NCBI GenBank assembly: GCA_001579985.1 | Contig: LRSR01008716.1 | Coordinates: 1-25,272 of the forward strand | Direction: 5' to 3' | Origin: Hypsibius dujardini | Taxonomy: Eukaryota; Tardigrada; Eutardigrada; Parachela; Hypsibiidae | DNA length: 25,272 bases | Part shown: positions 9,246-19,000 of the stretch, one piece after another | How positions within the stretch are numbered: position 1 is the first letter of the stretch | Layout: the number at the start of each line of letters is the position of its first letter | Position numbers and translations under genes: made by a program | The notes under the pieces: model-generated | Database searches by the model: none | What the model was told of the DNA's origin: nothing | The model's input: the letters and a program-made list of their open reading frames with translations, nothing else

Positions 9246-9524
9246 CTACCGCTTACGTAAGTACTCTGCCTCAAAACGTACTTTAATGTCTTCGATAACA
9301 ATACGCCTGAACCAATCGAAATCGTCTGTAGCTGGAATCGGTTGCAAGTGGCGGTGTCGACATCGATGTAAGACATTGTTCTTCAAATCCCGATTGAAAC
9401 AAACTCTCGGACGGAAAGCGTCACTCATATCCCAAAGCCTTCTGGCACTCTCTGCGACCACAACAATAGCGTCAACTGCCCCCTCATCCTCCACATCTTT
9501 GACATCATTTTGGTCAAACTTCAA
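9246..9524 (-). CDS. Unrecognised short open frame (hypothetical)
   Basis: A 92-aa frame from ATG on the - strand with protein-like composition: an acidic start (MKFDQNDVKDVEDEGAVDAI), then mixed charged and hydrophobic residues and FDWFRRIVIEDIKVRFEAEYL. A good donor-like sequence (TTAC then GTAAGC at 9256-9251) lies just before its stop, so it might be an exon. The only nearby acceptor in matching phase would leave a 37-base intron, which is very short. The site TTACGTAA is palindromic, so the + strand has an equally good donor. I recognise no domain; it may not be a gene. Confidence 0.2.
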   Translation of the reverse strand: MKFDQNDVKDVEDEGAVDAIVVVAESARRLWDMSDAFRPRVCFNRDLKNNVLHRCRHRHLQPIPATDDFDWFRRIVIEDIKVRFEAEYLRKR

Positions 9525-9628
9525 ACCTCCTGTGTGGTCATAGATGGTTAACCCTCTTCCCTTTTATATTTGTCTCCCTCAGATTCAACAAAATCGTGAA
9601 ACCTGGCGGATAGGTAAAAAGAACCGTA

Positions 9629-9656
9629 AGGGATCATACACATATTACGTAATCAA
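9629..9656 (+). repeat. Left copy of 28-bp inverted repeat
   Basis: Exact reverse complement of 11108-11135. It contains the palindrome ATTACGTAAT. Confidence 0.9.
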
Positions 9657-9728
9657 AAAATCTACATTTTTTACTCACCCACCCACCCTTGTAATACGAC
9701 GTAATCATAGCCTCTACCTACCACTGGA

Positions 9729-9762
9729 TCGTAATCACAACGTAATCAATGGTCGACCCACT
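9729..9762 (+). repeat. 34-bp direct repeat, copy 1
   Basis: Starts TCGTAATCACAACGTAATCA and ends CCACT. It matches 11014-11047 at 29 of 34 positions in the same orientation. Each copy is next to a run of C, but on opposite sides. Confidence 0.8.
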
Positions 9763-9876
9763 CCCCCCCCCCTATATACAAAAACAATCACATAACTGAA
9801 TGTTTTCTGCTGCCCGCAATAGGTCCCATTTTCTATTAACTGAGAGCAGATCGTTAAATGAAACAGACGGTCAAAA

Positions 9877-10275
9877 CTATTTACGCGAGATCACAAATTT
9901 AGGCTGCGCAGGCTTGGTAAGCTGAACACCACCGGCTTTACTCTCTGGACAAACTGACAGAATTCGACTCGTTATGACGTCCAGCAACCACTTTCGCTGA
10001 CGTTTGACATCGCAGTACCGAAGGTTCTCTACTTTCACTTTATCCGAGAAGAGTATTGCTGCGATATAGGCACAAGCCACGCCACTCGGTATCCAAGTTT
10101 GTTTTGAGGACTGCCTGATCCATGAGAAGAAACGCTGCGAAATAGGCGTCTCGAAACACTGTATACGGTGACTCCTGCTCATTCTTGCTCTTTTTGACTG
10201 GGGGAGGCATTTCATATTTTGGAAATACAAAGAATAAGATAAATATTCTTTATAAAACGGAGCTTTTGTATTCAA
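9877..10275 (-). CDS. Unrecognised open frame inside the 1.5-kb element (hypothetical)
   Basis: A 132-aa frame on the - strand, basic and rich in Ser, Lys and Arg. It includes a plausible helical stretch (ACAYIAAILFSDKVKVENLRY). It lies wholly inside the inverted-repeat-bounded segment, so it could be cargo or a decayed element gene. I recognise no domain or catalytic motif and see no supporting splice sites; it may be chance. Confidence 0.2.
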   Translation of the reverse strand: MNTKAPFYKEYLSYSLYFQNMKCLPQSKRARMSRSHRIQCFETPISQRFFSWIRQSSKQTWIPSGVACAYIAAILFSDKVKVENLRYCDVKRQRKWLLDVITSRILSVCPESKAGGVQLTKPAQPKFVISRK

Positions 10276-11013
10276 GTTCGATAATAGGCACTGGCAGCCA
10301 TTGTCTTATTTCCAGCTAATTTTCGGTGCTAATTCAAGGTCAGAAATGCCGAAAATAATCAATCAACAGATCAACCCATTTGAACATCACCAAAACATCC
10401 ATTAATAGATCAATCAACTGAAACTTATCAGATAAATCCATCAATCAATGTATCACATCCAATGTCAACAATCTTCCTAATCAATATCGTGGAAAAAAAC
10501 ATCATCATCTCGGCAATACAAGTCAATGTTCGGCAAATAAGAATGAAAAATCACCGGCAATAGAGCGATTGATTTTCACACAAAATAAGCCGGCTACAGA
10601 TGCATGCCCAACTGATCCGAGATGAGAGAAAGATGGATATGGAGTTTGCTATCACCAGCAGGTGTATCATTCGTCGCGCGTATCCGGTTCAGAAATTTGG
10701 AGTAACGCTACGCAAATAAGTGGAGCAGGACATGATGTTCTATCGTTTCGTTATCCGCCGGACAGCGATGCCATGACAGAAGTTTGCGACGAACCCAGAA
10801 AACGGTGCTCAAACGAATTCGTGCGGAGCAGCGGACGTCGATATGGAGGGGGCTGGTAATTTAAGCCCCATGACAGAACCCCTCATTTAAACGATTGGGC
10901 GTGACTGACCAGGCGAATAATATTTGCCCCTTGCCCGAGCTACTTGATAAAGAGCGAAATTTAAACGAAATTCGAAGAAATTTTTGGGTTTCGTGACCAC
11001 GCCCCCCCCCTTT
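10276..11013. other. Non-coding interior of the inverted-repeat segment
   Basis: No recognisable gene. 10350-10470 is rich in aatcaatca-like motifs (degenerate simple repeat). Confidence 0.5.
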
Positions 11014-11047
11014 TCGTAATCACTACGTAATCATAGGTCGCACCACT
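11014..11047 (+). repeat. 34-bp direct repeat, copy 2
   Basis: Starts TCGTAATCACTACGTAATCA and ends CCACT. It matches 9729-9762 with five mismatches and is preceded by a run of C. Confidence 0.8.
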
Positions 11048-11107
11048 CAAAAAATCATAATTAAACGTAAGCTTTTCGGGTACCACCCACCGGGGTGGCA
11101 CCCTCCC

Positions 11108-11135
11108 TTGATTACGTAATATGTGTATGATCCCT
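11108..11135 (-). repeat. Right copy of 28-bp inverted repeat
   Basis: Exact reverse complement of 9629-9656. Confidence 0.9.
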
Positions 11136-11652
11136 AAGGTAGAATTGGTACAGTGGTATGAAGGAAAAGAAACGTAAGAGTTCAGAGCGCTGATCACATT
11201 GTCACACGCGTTAAAACAAACACACCTGTGACCATCGTAATTTAATGTCAAGTGAATGGCGGAGAGAGGACTCAGAACGGTAATGGGTGTGCTGACATGT
11301 AACGAAGCGGAGTCCGGTTAGCAAAGAGTGAATCATGCAACTTGGATGGATGGAAGAGTCACGTGCGACAATATCTGCTAAAGCCCAGCAGCGATGTGGT
11401 GAAGCCCGAGTTTGTTGGCAGGCGGTACGGGGAATTACACAACATGATTGTTTGCGGTACTGTATTTACCCGCATTTAAGAGCGCGAATGTAGTGTAACC
11501 CACAGTAGAAAACCAAAACCACTCTCTTACCAAAACACCAGAATCAGAATGGCGTAACTGCATTAACAATTTGCAAGAACACTGAAATTGTTCGTCGGTT
11601 ATTTTGTTTTTCCTTCATAGCTCTTTCCGTTGCATCATATTTACAATGCTAG

Positions 11653-12229
11653 GAAAATAATAATGTCCACCACACAAAGGGGCATCCGTTATTCATACAA
11701 CAACTTTGTCTGAAAGACGATATACCACTTTTGCGTTTTCCCGGTGTCGCTCGAATTGGCCTTAGCACCGTATTTCTAACGGCCATAGTATTCACGTTTT
11801 ATTCAACGAATCTCCAGGCTCCAGATCAATCCATCTCAATACGTACGTTGGATTTGTTTTTGCTTAACACGGCGACCTATGTATCGCATAATTTTTGCCA
11901 CTACTGTTGCCGTTCATCTCTTGCACTACTTGTCGAGGCAATTTTTGTCTTGTTTAGGCATGCACGAAGACGGAAGTTTCGCACAGGAAGGCGACAGCGA
12001 AACGGACAGCCGGCCCATCGAGCCAGTTCCCGGGCAGTTTTGTACGGCGACCGTGACGGCAGGAGACAAGTGCGACAAATTCGTCCAAGCATACGGCATC
12101 ACTGATCTCGCGAGGTTGATAAAGATGAATAGCAATCTCAAGTGTCCCGATATGGTAGTCGGAACTGTTGTATTCATCCGCCGGGAGCAGGGCTGCGGGA
12201 GTCCCTGTAGTAAAGAATCCCTCTGCTAA
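11653..12229 (+). CDS. LysM-like type II membrane protein, copy 1 (two exons; start unresolved)
   Basis: Exon 2 (11958-12229) follows the acceptor cttgtttag and encodes MHEDGSFAQEGDSETD, then a LysM-like module: a Cys, GDKCDKF, AYGITDLARLIKMNSNLKC, G.VVFIRR, and a C-terminal cysteine knot-like tail (GCGSPCSKESLC). Exon 1 ends at 11842 before donor GTACGT; its phase 1 matches (C|GC makes Arg). It encodes a hydrophobic anchor (RIGLSTVFLTAIVFTFY). Intron 11843-11957 is 115 bases. LysM modules bind GlcNAc-containing glycans; here the fold is suggested by pattern only. In the anchor frame there is no ATG before a stop at 11650, while an ATG at 11663 (MSTTQRGIRYSYNNFV) is in another frame. So there is an upstream exon, a frameshift, or decay. 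Paralogue of the gene at 13231. Confidence 0.65.
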
Positions 12230-13230
12230 ACCACAAATTTCGCAAGAGGCAAAACGCTAGATGTCTTAGATCTGTGGGATGCACTGGTCTAGAAGGTGTG
12301 ATAAACCGCCTTGTTCTAGTATCAGTTATCGGTTCTAGTGTCGATTGCGGGTTGTCTGTAGCTCCGTCCATGTACAATAATCGCATAATTGCACGATCAT
12401 TATTGTGTGGCGCAGGTGTGAAAACCGCAAGTGCACACAGCGGGGAGAAATCAGCGGTGTAACAGTGGGCATCGTATTAAACTTTCCATCGCTTTATCTC
12501 GTTCTTTCTCGTTTTTTCGGCTCATTCGAGTTGATTTGGTAATTTAGCAATAGTTAATCTAATAACAGTTGATAAACACACGATACCAGGCTCGGCTCAA
12601 TCAAGTTGATTGAGCCTGTTATCGTTTGTCATTGACCGACCTCACAAAACATACGGAGAGGAAAGGAATAGTGCCGAAGATGTGAAATGAATGAAATGAA
12701 GATGTGAAAAAAAACATGCGAGAAACGTAAGTTATTGCAGGCAAAATTAGGAAAATTAATGTTCATTGCCAAGTGTCTTAAGACATCAAAAATCGATCAC
12801 AACAAAGTTTGCTTGACCACAACGGGGATGAAATGAAATTTCCAGTTTCAGCATTGACGTAAATTTATCCGAAATTCGGCTCACAAATAGGCATAAATCT
12901 GTTTCTTAATTTTCGATCTTTCCCCTTTTCATATTTGACGACTTACTTTTTTGGCTTCTTCATTTACGGATATAAGGGTAAAACGCAATCACCATCCAAA
13001 AATAATGAATGCCAGACATTATTGGCATCGCTGAATTATGTATCAGAAAGCCAACGTGGTCTTTCGCTCTCATTTCACATAACAAACTGTTTCTTGGCGC
13101 GCAATCTGCGTAACTATGCTCGGGGCACTCTCTCTCTCTATCTATGCTTCGTTGCTGCTATTCTCAATGTGACTTCCGGTTGACTTGACTTCTGTTCAAC
13201 ATCCAAATTCCATCTCGTTCACTGTTAATC
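12230..13230. other. Intergenic stretch between the two LysM-like genes
   Basis: No gene seen. It holds the 3' UTR of copy 1 (no canonical AATAAA found), an inverted repeat at 12581-12624 and AT-rich sequence. The 5' UTR and promoter of copy 2 should lie near its right end. Confidence 0.5.
12581..12624. repeat. Short nested inverted repeat (hairpin)
   Basis: GGCTCAATCA and TGATTGAGCC (12594-12603, 12607-12616) form a perfect 10-bp stem around AGT. An outer pair CGATACCAGGCTC / GAGCCTGTTATCG (12581-12593, 12612-12624) matches at 12 of 13, sharing the GAGCC arm. Two alternative foldings are therefore possible. It lies about 350 bases after the stop of LysM copy 1. Confidence 0.7.
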
Positions 13231-14214
13231 ATGTCGGAAAAATACACTTTGCGAGACTCCTCCGTGGGTGTGAAGTCAAGTTTAACTGAAATTAAGCGTC
13301 TTTTTGTGGGAGGAGGAGGAAGCTCTCGTTCTGTCATCTGCTCGGTGGAGGCGTTGCTTTGTTTGCTGATGCTGGCAGGGACCATTTACATGTTTTATCC
13401 GCGCGACTCCACAGGGCAGTCTCATCTTACAACTCTGCGTAAGTCCACCAAAATTTTAATAACGAATAAATTGACCTACCGCCAGCCCGGTACTTAAATA
13501 CGAACGAAAAGCGTTTCTCATTTCATTCCATCCCTTTTTGGGTGTTAATTCCAACAACTCAGCAATTCCAGTATAGCGGGACTTTTTCTGTCCATTACAA
13601 TCGACTTTTTTAAAAATTATTTTATTCTAAATTCAATTTGGAATCGATTTTCGTCAATTAAATATGTACTGAAAATAAGGGGGCGGAACCAGGTTGATGT
13701 TTGCAAAGATGCCTGAAAATGCAACAGTTTCTTTTCTAATTTGGATCACAGCTCCGCCTCCTACACTCCCAAAAATATTTGGCTGATGCCACTCGATGCC
13801 AAATGAAATTTCAAATAGGAATATTTAAAATGAATGGAACTGCTAAGTGGTTCAAAATAAGGTGTGGCTAGATACCAGTCAACTCCTACATGCTTAATTT
13901 TTGTTCGTCGATCAGGCTTAAAAGAAGACGGGACGTTCGAAAAAAGTACCGACACTGCTGACACGGCACGCGCTGACACCACCAATGTGAAGTTCAAGTA
14001 CTCCGATCCACATGAAGGGATCTCGTGTGTGTCTTCAGCAAGTAAAGGGGACCGGTGCGAGGACTTTGCGAAAGCCTACGGAATCCCAGACGTCGCCCGT
14101 CTAATGCAGATGAACAACGGTCTTAAATGTCCACAAATGGAGCCCGGGATTCCTATATACATTCGACGCGACCAGGGTTGCGGCACTGCTTGCAGTAAAG
14201 ATTTCATGTGCTAG
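13231..14214 (+). CDS. LysM-like type II membrane protein, copy 2 (two exons, 168 aa)
   Basis: Exon 1 is 13231-13438 (ATG to donor C|GTAAGT) and exon 2 is 13916-14214 (acceptor gatcag|GC). The phase-1 junction makes an Arg codon, and the spliced length is 507 bases, 168 aa plus stop. A short N-terminal tail (MSEKYTLRDSSVGVK) is followed by a membrane anchor (about residues 36-58, SVICSVEALLCLLMLAGTIY), an acidic/Thr-rich linker, then a LysM-like module at about 106-153: GDRCEDFAKAYG, ARLMQMNNGLKC, PGIPIYIRR. The six cysteines (107, 117, 141, 158, 162, 168) are all after the anchor, as expected for a lumenal or extracellular domain. Exon 2 aligns along its length with copy 1, and the intron is at the same place. 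Glycan binding is inferred from the LysM family; the ligand is unknown. Confidence 0.8.
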
Positions 14215-16023
14215 TTAGTCTAGCGCAAAAAACGCTTTGAATATTCCAGATTCAGCGACTAAATCGGTTTTACGGGCCCTTTTCGTGATTATAGCTCAAA
14301 GTAGACTTTTCGTTTCCGGTTCGTCTACCGTACTTCTTAAAATTATATCCTTGTAACATGCATGCATCTCATCTAGTCTCACCAAGCTGAGTTTTTTTTA
14401 TTAATTCCAGTACATATTCAGATTGGGAAGAAAACTCTCGACACATTCGCACATGCAACAATGTGGTAAAATGTCTTTTCTACAAAAAGTATTTCGAAAA
14501 AAAATATGGACCGATCGTTCTCGAGTGATTCAGGAGTTCGGTGAAAGAGACTACACATCTCGTCTCTCCTTATTGTGTCATTCGGTACATTCCATAACTG
14601 CCTATCACATGAACGGCGAATGCGGTGAACTGCATAAGGCAGTTCAGAGAAAATTATCATGACATCTTGGCGTTCATTTCATAATTCCAGGTGTTGATGA
14701 CAGAAAATATGCTTTTGTCTGCGACGCTTCTGGGCTGTTAATCAACTTAACAATGGTTCGTTGCAGTACCCATCGGCAATTTCCGACTGATTTTGTCTTG
14801 TGGATGCTTTGTTCGGCTTCATCTCAAATTCTTTAATCGAATCCAAGCTGTTTGCTACTAACGGTTGGCACGTTGTGTCGTTCAAAATGGCATTATATTA
14901 CTATAAAATCAGAAGCTCGTTTAGGGTCTTTACAGGACGGAACCAGGACCCCTCACGGTAGGGCCAGGGGGTGGGCAAAAGGACAAAGTGCATTTTTTTG
15001 AGGACTGAATTCGGCCTCTTGTCCCGAATCATTTTCAAATTCGTGGGAGTCTCATTTCCAGTGGGCTCCCTGAGGTTTCAAAAACATTTCAAAAACATCA
15101 GTTTTTTGTTCAAATATGAGATTCGTTAAGGTCCAATATAAGCTTCTTATTGATGAATACAAATGGGCGGTTCAAAACAGTCAAGAAGGGTCCAAATTTG
15201 ATGAAAAACAGATATTTTCAAATACGTTCTAAAATCCCGGGCGCCTGAAATCACACCACCACACCCCCCCCCCTACAAGTTTCAAAATAATCTGGCACAA
15301 GAGGCCGAATTTCGGGTTCACTCTTGAAATATATTACTATGCTCAGCAAACTGTTAGACAGGGACTTTGAGATGTATTGGAAAGGTTTTTCTTGGGTGTT
15401 GACACCATTGTTAAAATGCGTTTTTATGTGACAGGCTAATAATTGGATTGAGTGGACTCCCTTGCAGAAAAATTAAGATGCTTCTTCCTATGAATTAAAT
15501 GAAACTATTCCTTTTAACTAAGCAGCACTGTAAGAACAGAGCAAAAAATGAATAGAAAAAACACAAGGGCGACAGTATTCGTTATTAAGCACTATACAGG
15601 TACTATGGTAGAGCACTGGTCCTAATAAGACTAGAAAATATTGAGGCAGTCAAAATTCAGTTCCAGAGTGCGCAGATCAAATAGATTTTGGATCGAGTGG
15701 ATTTGCGTTTGTTTTTCATGGCGACATCTGGATTACATAAAAAGCTATGAGAGGAAGTGACAGAACAAAAAATTGCATAAAAGCCATGTTTCTCAGCAAG
15801 AGCTGTAATACAATGGCTCGTTGACCCATTTGTGCCCACAGCCAAAATTGCGGCTCTGCAGAGTGTCCGACGCCAAGTCAGATCTCACACAACAGTTTAT
15901 GTCACGCAATATGCACTTTGCCAAAAAAATTCTGAGCAAAACGAAAGCCCATGATAGTAGTGCATTAATTGTTCCACTACGGAACTGCGTTTACCGTTGT
16001 CACATCCACATCACGGTTACGGG
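14215..16023. other. Intergenic stretch, LysM pair to methyltransferase
   Basis: AT-rich, with no convincing gene. It contains an inverted-repeat element (15008-15311) and a C-run near 15264-15273. No canonical polyadenylation signal was recognised shortly after the LysM copy 2 stop. The short open frames overlapping on both strands at 14418-14662 look like chance. Confidence 0.5.
15008..15311. mobile_element. MITE-like element, about 300 bp, with about 40-bp inverted ends
   Basis: AATTCGGCCTCTTGT at 15008 is found as its exact reverse complement at 15297-15311. The similarity continues inwards for about 40 bases (to 15047 and from 15272) at roughly 80 percent. The interior of about 225 bases has no gene. 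A small non-autonomous DNA transposon or foldback element is the likely identity; I see no clear target duplication. Confidence 0.6.
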
Positions 16024-19000
16024 ATGAGTGTCAAGAGGACGAGCATTGCAGTCGCCGTAGCGGCTGCCTTTTTCTTTGTGTCCACCATCTACAATGTCCG
16101 CGATCGGCTTCCGGTTACATTGATCCATTTCACAACAGAATCAAAATCCTCATCATCCTCGTCAAGAGATCGCTCGGTCCTGTATGGCCTTCCAACGTAT
16201 CCCATTGTCGCAAGCCAGAATCAGACGTGGACGTGGATGATACAGTTCCTGCAGTCCCTGCCGCAGAAACAATTTCTGTCCCCCCAATTGAACGGTCGGA
16301 CTCCTAGCAAGAACCCTTACATAGTGCATTCTGTGAGGTATGGAACACTTTCCACGTACAGGCCTGTCAATCCTTTTGATAGCATGTCTCCTTAACATTC
16401 TACTGTTGTTAATTGACATTGTTTTATACCTGTATTTCGGTCTTCCGTTATGTTCTGAATAATTGCAGTTTGTCAAATATCTTTCACAAATTTATTATCC
16501 TATCCTGTTAGCCATACTGAAACATAAATATAGGTGCAGTATTATATAGACAAATGTTATAAATATAATGTATCTCTAGTCTGCTTGTCTGTTCGTCCGT
16601 TTGAAAATAGCTATGTCTAGCGTTATTTTCGGGCTTTTTGTAGGTTTGCGGACACCAAAACGGGTCATGTTGAGGACAAGTATCTATCCAGCTCCCAGCA
16701 GACATCCGACGTCCGTCATATCACGGACATTCCTGTGTACGATTGCGGGGTGGATGTGTGCCAGAGGAATACCGCCGGACAAACCGTATTCCGGCCGGAA
16801 GAGTTGCCACCCATTTACGGGCACCATGTCATTGTGCACGCCAGCCAAGGCGATGTCTATGACCTGGGACGTGTCTTAGCATCGCTGGAAGCCAGCGTGC
16901 AAGAGCTTTTACTTGTCGTTACCATCGGTAAGTGCGGTGGAAACTAACCGCCGCTTCCCACCGCTTCAACAGCAAGCATAAAAAGTCTGTATTCACTTAG
17001 AAGCACTCCAGATGGCGAGATCAGAATGATTGAATTAATTATTAAGTTTAGATTGAATTGTCTTGATGATCTGTTTACATTCAACGAGGAAGACTAACTT
17101 TTATTGCTGACTGCTCGGCGCTAGAAACTTTCTGGTAGGGAAAATAAATTGATGGCTTTCTATGCGGAAATTTTTATAAACTTCGTCCTAAAAAGTTTCT
17201 AACACCGTGTAAAGAACTGCGCACTAGAAAGTGTTTAGCACCAGCTACATCAAGCATTATTTTTCCGGTGCTGTCAAAAGATTTGTAAATGCTGAAATTT
17301 TAAATTTGAGAAACACTGGAAGAATCATTTTTAATGGCTTCACATTATACAAAATTTGATTTTAAATAAATTTTGATTTCGCAATCTCTTACACTAGCCA
17401 GCTCAAAATTTAATTTGAAATCGATTGGCACCAGCAGAATCTTTTTCCGCCATGAGTTAGCGGAGCTGTGGTTCATTTCTGTTAGAGCCCGTCAAAAATG
17501 TTCGGTCAAGCCGACAATTGACTAATAGCTCCGCCCCTCCCCCAACATTCAACAATTCGACGTGTGCTCATATTAATTCAAAATTTAAATCTTGAGACGG
17601 ATGGCATCGAGAATTCTCAAATAAAAAAAAATCAATAAACCGAGATTTTATAAAAATCAGAATCAGGAGAACTGGAATCCCTTAATGCCTCTTAAAATTA
17701 ACGAAAAATTGGACAAAAAACTGTTCTGACAACGCCGGGGAATTTCATTATGACTCACCAAAGTTTTTACACATTTAAAAAATTGAATTCATTCTTGAAA
17801 CTGCTAAACCATTTTTTGCCACGCCGTCAGCCCGGCGGGGAGGGGGCAAGCTTTGACATGTAAAAAGCCTAAAATATCTTGCCCCCAAAAGTCAGTTCAA
17901 AAGCGGGGGGGGGGAGGCAACAGCCCGACCGATTCAGGGGTCAATCCGCGTCTGGTGCAGAGCAGATGTCATTATGAAGCGGCTCAGTGAAGCCCTCAAG
18001 AAATTTGTTTGGTTCTTTTTTAGCTCCCACACGGGCAACAAAAAAGGAGTGGGAGGACGACGACATCACACCGCTGTATGATCTTCTTCACCGACTGTTT
18101 TTCGACCTCAACTGGATCCCCACATCGGCAGCACAGAACAACTGCAACTCTGCCGAACTCCTCAAGGGCTGCCAGTTCTGGATCGCATGGAAGCCCTACC
18201 GCCCGAATGAAACATTGCGCTACCTTCCGCCGGCCGGTGACGGCTCCCCCGAGATGGAACTTCAGCGGTGCGCTTATAGGGATGGCGAAACCAGATTCGA
18301 TTACATTGAAAAACACAGAACCAAAACAGCTAGTAGCGAAGTTTTTAATTTACGCCTTTCTAGTTTCTGAGCAAAGCACTAAACTGTGATTTAATCAGAT
18401 GACAGTATTTTTAGAAAGTTAATGTCAAGGATTTTTTTCTTACAACAATTTTTGCAAGCAATTGTTTTTATAAGCAATTAAATTACGAAAACTAATTTGG
18501 CTGACACCTGACTGGAGATGATTTAAATTGACAAACACAAATTGATCAGTTCTCCAAACTTACAAACAAACCCTAACCAAACTCCACTTCAAATTAACAC
18601 CGACAAAAAATTATATTAGCGATCGTTTTTATGTTCTCAAGCTATAAAAGTTAAACTATATTGCTGAGTTTTGGGTGTTAAAAATCTGAGTGTCTATCCA
18701 AAACGTTCAAAATTTAGTAGATCGAACGAAATTCGTCTAATAAAGTTTTCAAAAGAATTTCCCAATGGAATAAGGATATCTGATGACGTCACGTGACGTA
18801 TTTTGAAAAAAACAGGAAAGCAAAAGTTTGCAGACACAAATTACTTCTGTGGACAAAAATATTGGAAGCCGAAAATAATTGTTGCTTGTTCACGTGTCCG
18901 GCAACCCGGTTAGGATTTTTAGCACAAACAAAGCGCCGGCTTTGCCCTTAATAATTTTTTGTTTTGTAATTTCCAGTTACGCTGCTCTCCTCAACAACCC

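Larger units (their letters stand above)
9629..11135. mobile_element. 1.5-kb segment bounded by 28-bp inverted repeats (probable non-autonomous DNA element)
   Basis: The sequence starting AGGGATCATACACATATTAC at 9629-9656 is repeated as an exact reverse complement at 11108-11135 (28 of 28). Inside each end are C-rich runs (about 9763-9772 and 11002-11010), and a related 34-bp motif lies at 9729-9762 and 11014-11047, in direct orientation with 29 matches. The octamer CGTAATCA recurs at least six times in the two end regions. No transposase is visible inside. The unit could be one non-autonomous TIR transposon or two oppositely oriented copies of a short element that trapped 1.2 kb between them. 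No clear target-site duplication is visible. Confidence 0.6.

Noticed and set aside
9219-9256. A 37-base intron joining the - frame at 9246-9524 to a short second exon
   Set aside because: The phase fits, but the length is below what other introns here show (115 bases or more), and the splice motif is palindromic, so strand evidence is void.
13630-17640. A dispersed repeat shared by the LysM copy 2 intron and methyltransferase intron 2 (aatttaatttgaaatcgatt and agctccgcc motifs)
   Set aside because: The similarity is patchy and AT-rich by eye; I could not define ends, so it is mentioned in the intron entry but not called.
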